A DNA stretch of 64,000 bases from an uncultured Treponema sp. (GCA_934667505.1 CAKULY010000007.1:19619-83618); one strand, 5' to 3'; counted from the stretch's first letter, positions 53,548-62,657 are shown. The notes: a model not told the origin generated them from the sequence alone. Made by a program: numbers and translations.

Positions 53548-54648
53548 ATGGCAGATGAAGAAGTAAAATCCTCAGCAAATCCAAAACCGATTCCAAAGTC
53601 TGGTAGTTTAAAGCCTGCTACGAGCAGTAAAAAGGAACGCAAAGATTATAAAAGCCTTACCGGTAGGCAAAAGGCTGCAATCTTTTTGGTTTCTTTAGGT
53701 TCTGATGTGTCGTCAGAAATAATGAAACACCTTCGGGAAGATGAAGTTGAAACTCTTACCTTTGAAATTGCCCGCCTTGAAACAGTTGATGCAGAATATA
53801 AGGATGCGGTTTTAGAAGAGTTCCAGGACTTAATGCAAGCCCAGAACTTTATTACAACTGGCGGTATAGACTACGCTCGAGAACTTCTTGAAAAATCTTT
53901 AGGCTCTCAAAAAGCAATCGATATAATTAACCGTCTTACTTCAAGTTTGCAGGTTAGACCATTTGACTTTATTCGTCGAACAGATCCTGCGCATTTGCTG
54001 AACTTTATACAGCAGGAATATCCTCAGACAATCGCATTGATTTTGGCTTATCTTGAACCTGGAAAGGCCGCTGTAATTTTGCAGAACTTGCCAGAAGAAA
54101 TGCAGCCGGAAGTCTCAAAGCGACTTGCTACAATGGACCGAACATCCCCTGACGTTTTGCGAGAAGTTGAACGAGTCCTCGAAAAGAAACTTTCAACTCT
54201 TTCTAGTGAAGACTACACTTCTGCCGGTGGTGTTGAATCTATCGTAGAAATTTTGAACCTTGTTGACCGTTCTTCTGAAAAGGCTATTATAGAATCTTTG
54301 GAAGAAGAAGATCCGGATTTGGCAGAAGAAATCAAGAAACGAATGTTCGTATTCGAAGATATTGTTATGCTTGACGACCGTGCAATTCAGAAAGTTCTTC
54401 GGGAAGTTGATACGCAGGAACTTTCAAAAGCGCTTAAATCTGTTGATACAGAAGTTCAAGACAAGATTTTCCGTAATATGTCAAAGCGTTCTGCAAGTAT
54501 GCTAAAAGAGGATATGGAATTTATGGGACCTGTGCGCTTAAAAGATGTTGAAGAAGCTCAGCAGAAAATCGTTTCAACTATTAGGCGTCTTGAAGATTCT
54601 GGTGAAATAGTTATTGCTCGCTCTGGAGAGGACGAGTTGGTTCAATAA
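53548..54648 (+). CDS. fliG: Flagellar motor switch protein FliG
   Basis: Rotor protein transmitting stator torque. 366 residues. An N-terminal extension rich in Ser/Lys (about 35 residues) precedes TGRQKAAIFLVSLGSDVSSEI. The middle-domain EHPQTIALIL equivalent reads EYPQTIALILAYLEPGKAA, and the torque helix FVFEDIVMLDDRAIQKVLREVD is intact. It overlaps no gene; FliH starts 28 bp later. Confidence 0.96.
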   Translation: MADEEVKSSANPKPIPKSGSLKPATSSKKERKDYKSLTGRQKAAIFLVSLGSDVSSEIMKHLREDEVETLTFEIARLETVDAEYKDAVLEEFQDLMQAQNFITTGGIDYARELLEKSLGSQKAIDIINRLTSSLQVRPFDFIRRTDPAHLLNFIQQEYPQTIALILAYLEPGKAAVILQNLPEEMQPEVSKRLATMDRTSPDVLREVERVLEKKLSTLSSEDYTSAGGVESIVEILNLVDRSSEKAIIESLEEEDPDLAEEIKKRMFVFEDIVMLDDRAIQKVLREVDTQELSKALKSVDTEVQDKIFRNMSKRSASMLKEDMEFMGPVRLKDVEEAQQKIVSTIRRLEDSGEIVIARSGEDELVQ

Positions 54649-54676
54649 CGAACTTTTATTATTGTGGGACAGTCAG

Positions 54677-55609
54677 ATGGCTAAGCAAGTATTCAGACCG
54701 AATGAAATAAAATCAAAACCAGGAGATAAGGTTACTTTAAAACTGATACATGATTATGCTCCGGTTGTACACAAAGAAGAAAAAGTAGAGCCTGCTTACA
54801 AGGGACCTACAGCAGAAGAGCTTCGCCGCGATGCAGAAGCTTTTAAAACTGGTTGGGAAATCGAAAAAAAGCATATGCTAGAAGAAGCCCAAAAGTCTGC
54901 TGACGATATTTTAAAAAAAGCAGAAGATGCAGCTTTTGCAGAAGTAAAAAGGCAAACAGATCAAGCCCAAATTATAAAAACTGATGCTGAAAAGCAAGCT
55001 CAAGATATAATTGCTAAGGCAAAGAGCGAAGCCCAGGCAATTTTGGACAAGGCTCGCAAAGAAGAAGAAGATATAAAAAGCGGCGCAAGCCAAAGCGGCT
55101 ATGACGAAGGCTATAAAAATGGATATTCTAACGGCGAAGATGAAATAAAACTTCTTGTTGAACGCTTGCACAAAATAATTGAAGCTGTAATGGCTCGCCG
55201 CGAAGAAATCTTAAAAGATACGGAAACTCAAATTGTTGAGCTTGTGATTTTAATGACTAGAAAAGTTGTAAAAATTATTTCAGAAAACCAGAAGTCCGTG
55301 ATAATGAGCAATGTTCTTGCGGCTCTAAAAAAGGTGAAAACTCGTGGACAGGTTAATCTTCATGTAAATCTTGAAGATTTAAAGGTTACTTCTGAACACG
55401 TCAACGACTTTATAAAGCGGCTTGAAAATATTCAAGGAATTACTGTTTTAGAAGATTCTACGGTAGACAAAGGCGGTTGTATAGTTGAAACTGACTTTGG
55501 CGCAATAGATGCAAGAATTTCAAGTCAGCTTGGAGAATTGGAATCTAAAATTATGGAAATTTCTCCAATAAAAAATATTTCAAAGTCAGCAAGCGGGCTT
55601 GATGTTTAG
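54677..55609 (+). CDS. fliH: Flagellar export ATPase regulator FliH
   Basis: 310 residues from ATG 54677 (MAKQVFRPNEI); an in-frame ATG at 54614 inside fliG is less likely. A long charged coiled coil rich in Ala/Glu/Lys (about 45-155: DILKKAEDAAFAEVKRQTDQ) is followed by the conserved C-terminal V-type ATPase stalk-like domain that binds FliI. A GYDEGYKNGYSNG segment resembles the Gly-repeat region of FliH proteins. Confidence 0.88.
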   Translation: MAKQVFRPNEIKSKPGDKVTLKLIHDYAPVVHKEEKVEPAYKGPTAEELRRDAEAFKTGWEIEKKHMLEEAQKSADDILKKAEDAAFAEVKRQTDQAQIIKTDAEKQAQDIIAKAKSEAQAILDKARKEEEDIKSGASQSGYDEGYKNGYSNGEDEIKLLVERLHKIIEAVMARREEILKDTETQIVELVILMTRKVVKIISENQKSVIMSNVLAALKKVKTRGQVNLHVNLEDLKVTSEHVNDFIKRLENIQGITVLEDSTVDKGGCIVETDFGAIDARISSQLGELESKIMEISPIKNISKSASGLDV

Positions 55610-55628
55610 TTACTTTTAAGAGAGCGAT

Positions 55629-57053
55629 ATGGCTTTAGATTTTAATGACAATTTTAAAGATTCATTTGATTTTTCAAAATATCTTTCAACTGTAAAGGAA
55701 ACCGAACCTATAAAATATATAGGTTATGTAAAAGCTGTGCGCGGACTTGAAATTATAAGTTCCGGACCTGTTGCCCGTATTGGCGAAATTTGTTACATAA
55801 AACTTCCTGCAAAAGAAATGCTGGCTGAAGTTGTTGGGCTTGACGGAGAAAATGTTAGGCTTACTGTTTATGGAAGTACAGCGGGGATTGAAATAGGTTG
55901 TGAAGTTGTCGCATCTGGAAAAAATCTTCAAGTTCCTGTCGGTTGGAATCTTTTAGGAAGAACCGTTGACGCCACTGGAAAACCCTGCGATGGGCTTGGA
56001 GAAATAGTTCCTCAGTCATATTATCCTGCTGAAGCCCCAGCTCCTGACGCAATGACAAAAAAAGAAATTAATAGAAGAATTACAACGGGAGTCCGTTGCA
56101 TTGATTCTATGCTTACAATTGGAAAAGGGCAGCGTATAGGGGTTTTTGCAGGCTCTGGAGTTGGAAAATCAACTCTTTTAAGCATGATTGCAAGAAACAC
56201 AAATGCGGATGTAAACGTTATTGGGCTGATTGGCGAGCGAGGCAGGGAAGTTCTTGACTTTATAAATCGTGATCTTGGCGAAGAAGGAATGAAGCGTTCC
56301 GTAGTGGTTGTTGCAAAGGGTGATGAGCCTTCAATTTGCAGGCTTAGAGCGGCGCAGGTTTGCACTGCAATTGCGGAATTCTTTAGAGATCAAGGAAAAG
56401 ACGTTATGCTTATGATGGATAACGTTACTCGGTTTGCAAAAGCTCAGCGAGAAATAAGCCTTGCAAATGGAGAGCCTCCTGCTCAAAATGGATATACTCC
56501 CAGCGTTTTTGATTCTATTCCAAAGCTTTTGGAACGAACAGGCACAAATGATAAAGGCTCTATTACGGCATTTTACGCAGTTCTTGTGGACGGCGACGAT
56601 ATGAATGAACCGATAGCAGATACTGTCCGCGGTGTTCTTGATGGTCACATTGTTCTTAGCAGAAAACTTGCGGCTTCTTTTCATTATCCTGCAATTGATG
56701 TTTTGCAGTCTATAAGTCGTCTTTCAAAAAGAGTTACAGGAAGACAAACCCAGCGCGCTTGTGGAAAAATTCGTGAACTAATGGCGGTGTATCAAAATAA
56801 TGTTCAGGTCATAAATACAGGGATTTATGAAAAAGGAAGTTCTCCGTCGATTGATGCGGCTATAGATAAATATGATGAAATTGAATCTTTCTTAAAGCAG
56901 GAAGAATATGAAAAGTGTACAATGGAAAATACTCTCGATGCGCTTTCTGTTGTATCTGGCATAGAAATTCCAAAAGAGGAATACGAAGAAAATCCGTGGC
57001 AAGCGTTGCAGGATGCGGAAACTAAAGAGGCTGAAGAATCTGTATCTAAATGA
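55629..57053 (+). CDS. fliI: Flagellum-specific ATP synthase FliI
   Basis: Hexameric ATPase of the flagellar type III export apparatus. 474 residues with the F1-beta-like core: Walker A GVFAGSGVGKSTLLSMIA near residue 173, VIGLIGERGREVLDF, MMDNVTRFAKAQREISLANG and the FYAVLVDGDDMNEPIADT block. Overlaps fliJ by 4 nt (ATGA). Confidence 0.96.
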   Translation: MALDFNDNFKDSFDFSKYLSTVKETEPIKYIGYVKAVRGLEIISSGPVARIGEICYIKLPAKEMLAEVVGLDGENVRLTVYGSTAGIEIGCEVVASGKNLQVPVGWNLLGRTVDATGKPCDGLGEIVPQSYYPAEAPAPDAMTKKEINRRITTGVRCIDSMLTIGKGQRIGVFAGSGVGKSTLLSMIARNTNADVNVIGLIGERGREVLDFINRDLGEEGMKRSVVVVAKGDEPSICRLRAAQVCTAIAEFFRDQGKDVMLMMDNVTRFAKAQREISLANGEPPAQNGYTPSVFDSIPKLLERTGTNDKGSITAFYAVLVDGDDMNEPIADTVRGVLDGHIVLSRKLAASFHYPAIDVLQSISRLSKRVTGRQTQRACGKIRELMAVYQNNVQVINTGIYEKGSSPSIDAAIDKYDEIESFLKQEEYEKCTMENTLDALSVVSGIEIPKEEYEENPWQALQDAETKEAEESVSK

Positions 57054-57475
57054 AAAAATTTGTTTTTGAGCTTCAAGATATTCTGGACATTAGAAAATTT
57101 GAACAGCAGCAAGCGGAGTTAGAGCTTGCAAAGGCTTTGGCAGAAGAAAATCGTATCCAGAATGAATTAAATGCTATAGCTGCAAAAAAGGTTTCAGTTT
57201 CTAAAAGTATGAAAGGGAATATCGACTTTGCAGATATTGTTAATGCTCAAAACTTTTATGAACTTTTGCGTACTCGTTCGGAAAGTCTGCTAGAAGATTT
57301 AACAAAAGCAAAAATGGTTGCCGCAGAAAAGCGAAATATTTTAAAAAAAGCGATGCAGAAAACAGACGCTTTGCAACAGCTTAAAGATTCTCAATACGAA
57401 GAATACAAAGCAGATGCAAAGCGTGCTGAAATGAAAGAAATAAACGATATTGTTGCTTCAAGATTTAATACTTAA
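57050..57475 (+). CDS. fliJ: Flagellar export chaperone FliJ
   Basis: A 141-residue protein predicted to be almost entirely a helical coiled coil (LELAKALAEENRIQNELNAI). It starts on the fliI stop and ends the operon. Its last 11 bp overlap the 3' end of the convergent kinase gene. Assignment is by position and shape, as FliJ sequences are poorly conserved. Confidence 0.85.
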   Translation: MKKFVFELQDILDIRKFEQQQAELELAKALAEENRIQNELNAIAAKKVSVSKSMKGNIDFADIVNAQNFYELLRTRSESLLEDLTKAKMVAAEKRNILKKAMQKTDALQQLKDSQYEEYKADAKRAEMKEINDIVASRFNT

Positions 57476-59126
57476 AAGCAGAGCCGCCTATAAATTCTCT
57501 TATTATAGATCTGGAAGGCACTTGCGTAGGGGTAATTGTCGCAAAATTATCTAAGAATTTTAAGAGCTGGCATGCTTCTGTGTATTCCTTTTCAGAAGGT
57601 TTTACGCACCTTAAAAGCGGTTCTGCATAAACTTTTAAAACGCTAAGTTCATAATCAAGGGCTGTATTTAAAATGGCATCTGCATTGTTTTGGAATGGAA
57701 AAATATGTTGTTCTTCGCCGCGACGAACGCTTGGCCACATGGCAATAGTTCCCGATGCGCTTTTTCCTCTGAAATTATAGTCTCGGACAATTCTTCTTAT
57801 TAATCTGTTGTCACTTGTAGAAATTCTGTTGTGGTCGTCAAGATTTAGCTGCGTTAATGCTGAAAGATATATTTTGAATTTCATTTCTTCTGGAATTTTT
57901 GGCGTTAATTTGTTATTTAAACCATGAATTCCTTCCATTATTAGGACTTCATTTTCTGCAAGAGCCATTTTATTTTTTTCTTCAAAATATTGTATTCCTT
58001 CATGAAAACTATATGACGGAATGGTAACTTCTTTTCCGTCAAACAAGTCGACCAAATTTTTATTTAGAAGTTCAATGTCTAAAGCTTCAAGACATTCAAA
58101 GTCAAGATTGCCGTTTTCATCCCTAGGAGTTTTTGTATGTGGAAGATAGTAGTTATCAAGGCTTATAACCTTTGGGGTGTAGCCTATTGCTTGCAGTTCA
58201 AGGGCTAATTTCTTGCTTGTAGTTGTTTTTCCAGAACTTGACGGTCCTGCGATTAAAACAACCCTTGCAGATTTTTTTTCTGCAATTTGATTTGCAACAT
58301 TTGAAATGCATTTTTCTTGAAGAGTTTCTGTTATATCTATAAAGTCGTTTATTTTTCTGTCAATTATAAGCTGGTTTAAGTTTGCAACGCTGGTAACCTT
58401 TAGTCTTTTTCCCCAGTCTTTGTATTTGCTGTAGACTTCGAATAATTTTGGCTGGTCGTTAAATGGTGTTAAAATATTTGGCTGAGAAACTTTTGGAAAT
58501 CTTAAGAGAAATCCTTTGTTGTAAGGTCTTAGTTCAAACACTTTAAGCACGCTTGTAGCAGGAACTAGCGGTCCGAAGTAGATATCCGAAAAGTTTTCAA
58601 GAGTATTTATTCTAACTTTCGGGGCGCAAATGAAGTCTAATTGATGGCGAGTTTCTTTTAGACCTATTTTTTCAAAAAGTTCTATTGCCTGTTGATACGA
58701 AATAAAAGAGCTTTCTATTTTTAAATTCTGTTCTACTAACTTTTTCATTTCTTCTTCAAGAGTTTGTACATCTGAAATAGAAACTGGCTTGCCGCTTTCT
58801 AAAGTGTAGTAGTAGCCGTGTTCAAGGCTGTGGCCTACTAAAAGGCGGGCGTCTGGAAAAAGCCTTTTTGAAGCGGTTGCCAAAAGGAAGCATAGCGAAC
58901 GTCTGTATATAGAAGCTCCTTCTCTGCTTGTGTTAAAAACTGGTTCCAGAATGGAATTATATTTTAGTTCCTTTTCAATAGGATATATTTTGTTGTTTAC
59001 TTTTGCAGCGTAAATGTTTTTATAGTCAGGATAGTATTTTTCAAATAAGACTAGCGCTTTTGTGCCTTTGTCTACAAATAATTTGTTCTTGTTGTCCAAA
59101 GTTATTTTTATTTTTTCTTCTTCCAT
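57465..59126 (-). CDS. ThrRS-like N-terminal region fused to a uridine kinase domain
   Basis: 553 residues from ATG 59126, which has GGAGGT about 9 nt upstream; an in-frame ATG at 59213 is rejected. Residues about 1-65 look TGS-like, about 70-190 resemble the threonyl/alanyl-tRNA synthetase second additional domain (LLVGHSLEHGYYYTLE), and from about 265 a P-loop kinase follows with GPSSSGKTTTSKKLAL and LDNYYLPHTKTPRDENGNLDFE (shortened), typical of phosphoribulokinase/uridine kinases. The substrate of such fusions is not settled to my knowledge. Convergent with fliJ. Confidence 0.82.
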   Translation of the reverse strand: MEEEKIKITLDNKNKLFVDKGTKALVLFEKYYPDYKNIYAAKVNNKIYPIEKELKYNSILEPVFNTSREGASIYRRSLCFLLATASKRLFPDARLLVGHSLEHGYYYTLESGKPVSISDVQTLEEEMKKLVEQNLKIESSFISYQQAIELFEKIGLKETRHQLDFICAPKVRINTLENFSDIYFGPLVPATSVLKVFELRPYNKGFLLRFPKVSQPNILTPFNDQPKLFEVYSKYKDWGKRLKVTSVANLNQLIIDRKINDFIDITETLQEKCISNVANQIAEKKSARVVLIAGPSSSGKTTTSKKLALELQAIGYTPKVISLDNYYLPHTKTPRDENGNLDFECLEALDIELLNKNLVDLFDGKEVTIPSYSFHEGIQYFEEKNKMALAENEVLIMEGIHGLNNKLTPKIPEEMKFKIYLSALTQLNLDDHNRISTSDNRLIRRIVRDYNFRGKSASGTIAMWPSVRRGEEQHIFPFQNNADAILNTALDYELSVLKVYAEPLLRCVKPSEKEYTEACQLLKFLDNFATITPTQVPSRSIIREFIGGSAFKY

Positions 59127-59224
59127 AGTTAGAAACCTCCAAAAAGTTGTAGCTTGAACAGTATGAAAATATTTTACTACAGAAATTCCAAAAGTAAAGA
59201 AATTAGAGTACAATTTAAGTTGAT

Positions 59225-59797
59225 ATGAAAGTTTTTTATTGGAATGAAATTATAAATTCTAAAGAGTCGATTCTAAAAAAATCTACAGCCCTTTCTGTTG
59301 GAAGTTTTGATGGTCCGCACAAGGGGCATTTTGAAATTTTTAAAGAAATTTTGGAATTTTCAAAGAAAAATGGAAGTTTGAGCGGGCTTGTTACTTTTGA
59401 AAGACCAGTTTCTTCTATAAAACAGGGCAGTAATTATAAAGGCGATATTTCTAGTTTGGAAGAGCGTTTAAGAGTTTTTAGAAAAATTGGCTTTGATTTT
59501 GTTGTTGTAATTCATTTTGATGAAGATTTTAAAAAAATAGAAGGGAAAGAGTTTTTTGAAATTTTAAAAAATAAATTGAACTTGAAGTGCATTGTTGAAG
59601 GAGAAGATTTTTGCTGCGGATATAAAGGCTCTTTTTCAAAAGAGCAAATTCAAAAATTCTGTGAGGAAAATGAAATAAAATCTGTTTTTATAAAATTAGT
59701 AAAAGAGAACGGAAAACGTATAAGCAGCACTTTGATTCGCAGCCTTTTAGCGGAAAATAACGTTGCTGAAGCAAAAAAGCTTTTAGGTATTGATTAA
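59225..59797 (+). CDS. FAD synthetase-family adenylyltransferase domain, without riboflavin kinase
   Basis: 190 residues. SVGSFDGPHKGHFEIFKEI carries the nucleotidyltransferase GxFDGxHxGH motif, and RISSTLIRSLLAENNVAEAKKLLG is the ISSTxIR motif of RibF. The protein stops there; the riboflavin kinase domain that normally brings RibF to about 310 residues is absent. A TACAAT lies 10 nt before the ATG, with no Shine-Dalgarno. It is divergent from the kinase fusion gene. Confidence 0.85.
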   Translation: MKVFYWNEIINSKESILKKSTALSVGSFDGPHKGHFEIFKEILEFSKKNGSLSGLVTFERPVSSIKQGSNYKGDISSLEERLRVFRKIGFDFVVVIHFDEDFKKIEGKEFFEILKNKLNLKCIVEGEDFCCGYKGSFSKEQIQKFCEENEIKSVFIKLVKENGKRISSTLIRSLLAENNVAEAKKLLGID

Positions 59798-59925
59798 TGA
59801 CAGGATTTTTTATAAAATTATTATATCTGTTTTTACGGATTTTTTGTGATTAATTTCCCAAAACCCGGAGATTGACCTGCATTTTTTCCGCTTATTCAGA
59901 TAAAATAATTTTAAGGGGTTCCAAA

Positions 59926-60195
59926 ATGGCACTTACAAAAGAAACAACTGCATCTATAGTAACAAAATATGGTGCAAAAGAAAACGACACTGGCAATGTA
60001 AAAGTTCAGATTGCTCTTCTTACAGAAAGAACAAAGCAGCTTACAGCTCATTCAAAGGCTTTTCCAAAGGATTCTGGTGCAAAACGTGCTCTTTTGAAAG
60101 TTGTTGGTCAGCGTCGCAAGATGTTGAGATACTTTGAACGCACAGACCTTGAAGGATACCGTGCATTCATTAAAGAACTTGGACTTCGCAAGTAG
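59926..60195 (+). CDS. rpsO: 30S ribosomal protein S15
   Basis: 89 residues, the normal length. It binds 16S rRNA helices 20-22 early in assembly. KVQIALLTERTKQLTAHSKA and the basic KRALLKVVGQRRKMLRYFE block are typical. The start at 59926 has AAGGGG 8 nt upstream; the frame is open further upstream but that part is leader. A terminator follows; then comes a structured element before pnp. Confidence 0.97.
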   Translation: MALTKETTASIVTKYGAKENDTGNVKVQIALLTERTKQLTAHSKAFPKDSGAKRALLKVVGQRRKMLRYFERTDLEGYRAFIKELGLRK

Positions 60196-60207
60196 TTCTT
60201 GTTTTGT

Positions 60208-60253
60208 AAAAAAGGCCTGTTGCTATACTTCGTGGTGGCACAGGCTTTTTTAG
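60208..60253 (+). terminator. Terminator after rpsO
   Basis: AAAAAAGGCCTGT pairs with ACAGGCTTTTTT (one bulged G), followed by the T-run. It would separate rpsO from pnp transcription, unlike the read-through arrangement in E. coli. Confidence 0.75.
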
Positions 60254-60305
60254 TAGTTGAACTTTTATATGCGCGAAGCATCGCGATTTGATTTTTTTCA
60301 GGTAG

Positions 60306-60481
60306 CAGATGAACACAAATGTATGCAAAAAAGTACGGGGCGTTGCGGGGTGTCCCCGCTGGAAGGGGTAGCCGAAAATGCTTTGCAGTTGAGGCGAGGG
60401 GAAGGCGTTCCCCACCTAAATTTTGAAAATAAAAAATGCTTTTTAGTTCTTGATTTTTTTGTGTAGATTTGTGTGTATCTG
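60306..60481. repeat. 176-bp element with 27-bp terminal inverted repeats and a GC-rich hairpin core
   Basis: The left end (60306-60332) and the reverse complement of the right end (60455-60481) match at 22 of 27 positions, including CAGAT, ACACAAAT and CAAAAAA. The core (about 60334-60417) is strikingly GC-rich and carries two perfect hairpins: GCGGGG-TGT-CCCCGC (60345-60359) and GGGGAA-GGCG-TTCCCC (60398-60413). Short ORFs crossing it are not supported. Together with the terminator it accounts for the 340-bp rpsO-pnp gap. Confidence 0.7.
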
Positions 60482-60535
60482 TGGAAAAAGACATTAGCGA
60501 TGTAAAAAAAAGAATAAGACATAAGGAAAGGAAAA

Positions 60536-62638
60536 ATGTCAGTAACAAGAGTAACTTACAAACTCGGAGATGCCGATCTCATCCTTGAAACAGGAAAAAT
60601 CGGAAAACAGGCAAACGGTTGTGTTTACGCTCAGTGGGGCGGAGCAGCCGTTATTGCAACAATCTGTGCGTCTAGCGCAGTAACAGAAGGTCAGGATTTT
60701 GTTCCTGTAACAGTTGAATACAACGAAAAATTTTATGCGGCTGGAAAAATTCCAGGCGGATTTGTAAAGCGCGAGGGCCGTCCAAAGGATAAAGAAATAT
60801 TGGTGAGCCGTCTTATTGACCGCCCAATGCGTCCTCTTTTTGAACCATCTTTTGGACACGAGCTGCAGATTGTTCCGACTTGTGTTTCTTGCGATGGCGT
60901 TCACACCCAGGATATTTTGGCTGTAATTGCAGCTTCTGCAGCAACCTGCATTTCGGATATTCCGTTTCATGGACCGGTCGCCGCTTGCCGTGTAGGATTT
61001 TTGAACGGTCAGTATGTAATAAACCCGACTTTTAAGCAGATTGAAGAAGCTGACATGGAAATCGTTGTTGCCGGAACAAAAGACGGTTTTACAATGGTTG
61101 AAGGCGGAGCAAAAGAAGTTTCTGAAGAAGTTATGCTTGGCGCGCTTGCCGAAGCGGAAAAGTTTATTAAAGAAATGTGCGCTTTGCAGGAAGAGCTTGT
61201 TGCAAAGTGCGGAAAGGAAAAGCTTCCTTTGAATCCTCTTGATGTAACTCTTGCCAATGCTGAGCAAATTGAAGCTGAAGCAACTCCTCTTCTAAAAAAG
61301 GCTTGCTTCCAAGATGGAAAAATGAATCGCGGAAAAGCGATTGCGGAAGTTGAGAAGACTGTTGCTGCAAAATATGCAGAACAATTGGAAGATCCTGTTC
61401 AGGCAAAGCTTTTTGCAGCTTTGATGGACGATATTCAGTATAAGCTTTTAAGAAAATCGATTCTTGATGAAGGCGTTCGCATTGACGGCCGCAAAACTGA
61501 TGAAATTCGTCCTATTACTTGCGAAATAAACGTTCTTCCAACTCCTCATGGTTCTGCTTTGTTCACTCGCGGTGAGACTCAGTCTTTGGCTGTTTGTACG
61601 CTTGGAACTGCGATGGATGAACAGGTTTACGACGATATTGACGGAGACAGAAGCGAACACTTTATTCTTCACTACAATTTCCCTCCATATTCTGTTGGCG
61701 AAACTGGAAAACTTACAACTGGACGCCGCGAAATTGGACACGGAAACTTGGCTCGCCGTTCTTTGGCTGCAATGGTTCCAAGCCGCGAAGAATTCCCTTA
61801 CACTGTACGCGTAGTTTCTGAAATCATGGAATCTAACGGTTCTTCTTCTCAGGCTTCTACTTGCGGCGGTTGTCTGTGTATGCTTGCCGCTGGCGTTCCG
61901 ATGAAAAAAATGGTTGCCGGAATCGCAATGGGTCTTATCACAGAGCCAGAGGGAGACAATCCTTACGGACGCTACAAGATTCTTTCGGATATTCTTGGCG
62001 AGGAAGACCACCTTGGCGACATGGACTTTAAGGTTGCCGGAACAAAGGACGGTATCACTGGATTCCAGATGGATATTAAGATTGCCGGTGTAACAACTGA
62101 AATCATGAAGAACGCTTTGGAACAGGCTCGGCAGGGACGTATGCATATTCTTTCGATAATGGAAAAATGTATAGACAAGCCAGCTCCTCTTGCAAAGAAT
62201 GCTCCTCAGATTCTTACAATGAAAATTCCTGTAGACAAGATTGGCGCTCTGATTGGACCTGGCGGAAAGAATGTAAAGGCTCTTTGCGCTCAGTACAATG
62301 TGACAATCAACACTGATGATGACGGAACTGTTACAATCTACGGAAAAAATGGCCTTGATGCCGAATCTGCAAAAAAAGCTGTAAAGGGAATGACAGAAGA
62401 TCCTGAAGTTGGAGCAATTTATCAGGGAACTGTAAAACGTATTATGGATTTTGGCGCATTTATCGAAATTCTTCCTGGAAAAGAAGGTCTTTGCCATATT
62501 TCTAAGCTTTCTAAGCAGCGCGTTGAAAAGGTGAGCGATGTTCTAAAAGAAGGCCAGGTTATTCCTGTAAAACTTTTGGAAGTTGACAAAATGGGTCGCT
62601 TGAATCTTTCTTACATTGATGCGATTGAGAGTAAATAA
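60536..62638 (+). CDS. pnp: Polyribonucleotide nucleotidyltransferase (PNPase)
   Basis: Phosphorolytic 3'-5' exoribonuclease of mRNA decay. 700 residues: RNase PH domain 1 (to about 215), helical linker, RNase PH domain 2 (about 300-530, with FTRGETQSLAVCTLGT and GHGNLARRSLAAMVP), KH domain (IGALIGPGGKNVKAL, near 560) and S1 domain (GTVKRIMDFGAFIEILPGKEGLCH, shortened: GTVKRIMDFGAFIEI, near 630). AAGGAAAGG precedes the ATG. Confidence 0.97.
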   Translation: MSVTRVTYKLGDADLILETGKIGKQANGCVYAQWGGAAVIATICASSAVTEGQDFVPVTVEYNEKFYAAGKIPGGFVKREGRPKDKEILVSRLIDRPMRPLFEPSFGHELQIVPTCVSCDGVHTQDILAVIAASAATCISDIPFHGPVAACRVGFLNGQYVINPTFKQIEEADMEIVVAGTKDGFTMVEGGAKEVSEEVMLGALAEAEKFIKEMCALQEELVAKCGKEKLPLNPLDVTLANAEQIEAEATPLLKKACFQDGKMNRGKAIAEVEKTVAAKYAEQLEDPVQAKLFAALMDDIQYKLLRKSILDEGVRIDGRKTDEIRPITCEINVLPTPHGSALFTRGETQSLAVCTLGTAMDEQVYDDIDGDRSEHFILHYNFPPYSVGETGKLTTGRREIGHGNLARRSLAAMVPSREEFPYTVRVVSEIMESNGSSSQASTCGGCLCMLAAGVPMKKMVAGIAMGLITEPEGDNPYGRYKILSDILGEEDHLGDMDFKVAGTKDGITGFQMDIKIAGVTTEIMKNALEQARQGRMHILSIMEKCIDKPAPLAKNAPQILTMKIPVDKIGALIGPGGKNVKALCAQYNVTINTDDDGTVTIYGKNGLDAESAKKAVKGMTEDPEVGAIYQGTVKRIMDFGAFIEILPGKEGLCHISKLSKQRVEKVSDVLKEGQVIPVKLLEVDKMGRLNLSYIDAIESK

Positions 62639-62657
62639 TAGTGTGAAAGTTGTGTTA

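Noticed and set aside
59127-59213. 29-residue N-terminal extension of the kinase fusion
   Set aside because: GGAGGT directly precedes the ATG at 59126, and the extension resembles non-coding leader.
59863-59880. Possible copy of the hairpin repeat in the rpsO leader
   Set aside because: Only about nine bases (CCGGAGATT) are shared with the 50761 copy; the stem and the right end are absent.
59872-59925. N-terminal extension of S15
   Set aside because: The family starts at MALTKE; AAGGGG is placed for that ATG.
60257-60466. Short ORFs across the GC-rich core between rpsO and pnp
   Set aside because: They read through hairpin stems and terminal repeats, lack ribosome-binding sites and have no family resemblance.
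60539-61267. 242-codon minus-strand frame across the 5' half of pnp
   Set aside because: Antisense shadow with Cys/Phe/Arg-rich composition and no motif.
61448-62497. 349-codon open frame on the minus strand across pnp
   Set aside because: It is antisense to a complete, well-conserved pnp, has no ribosome-binding site or recognisable motif, and similar antisense frames occur along other genes here.
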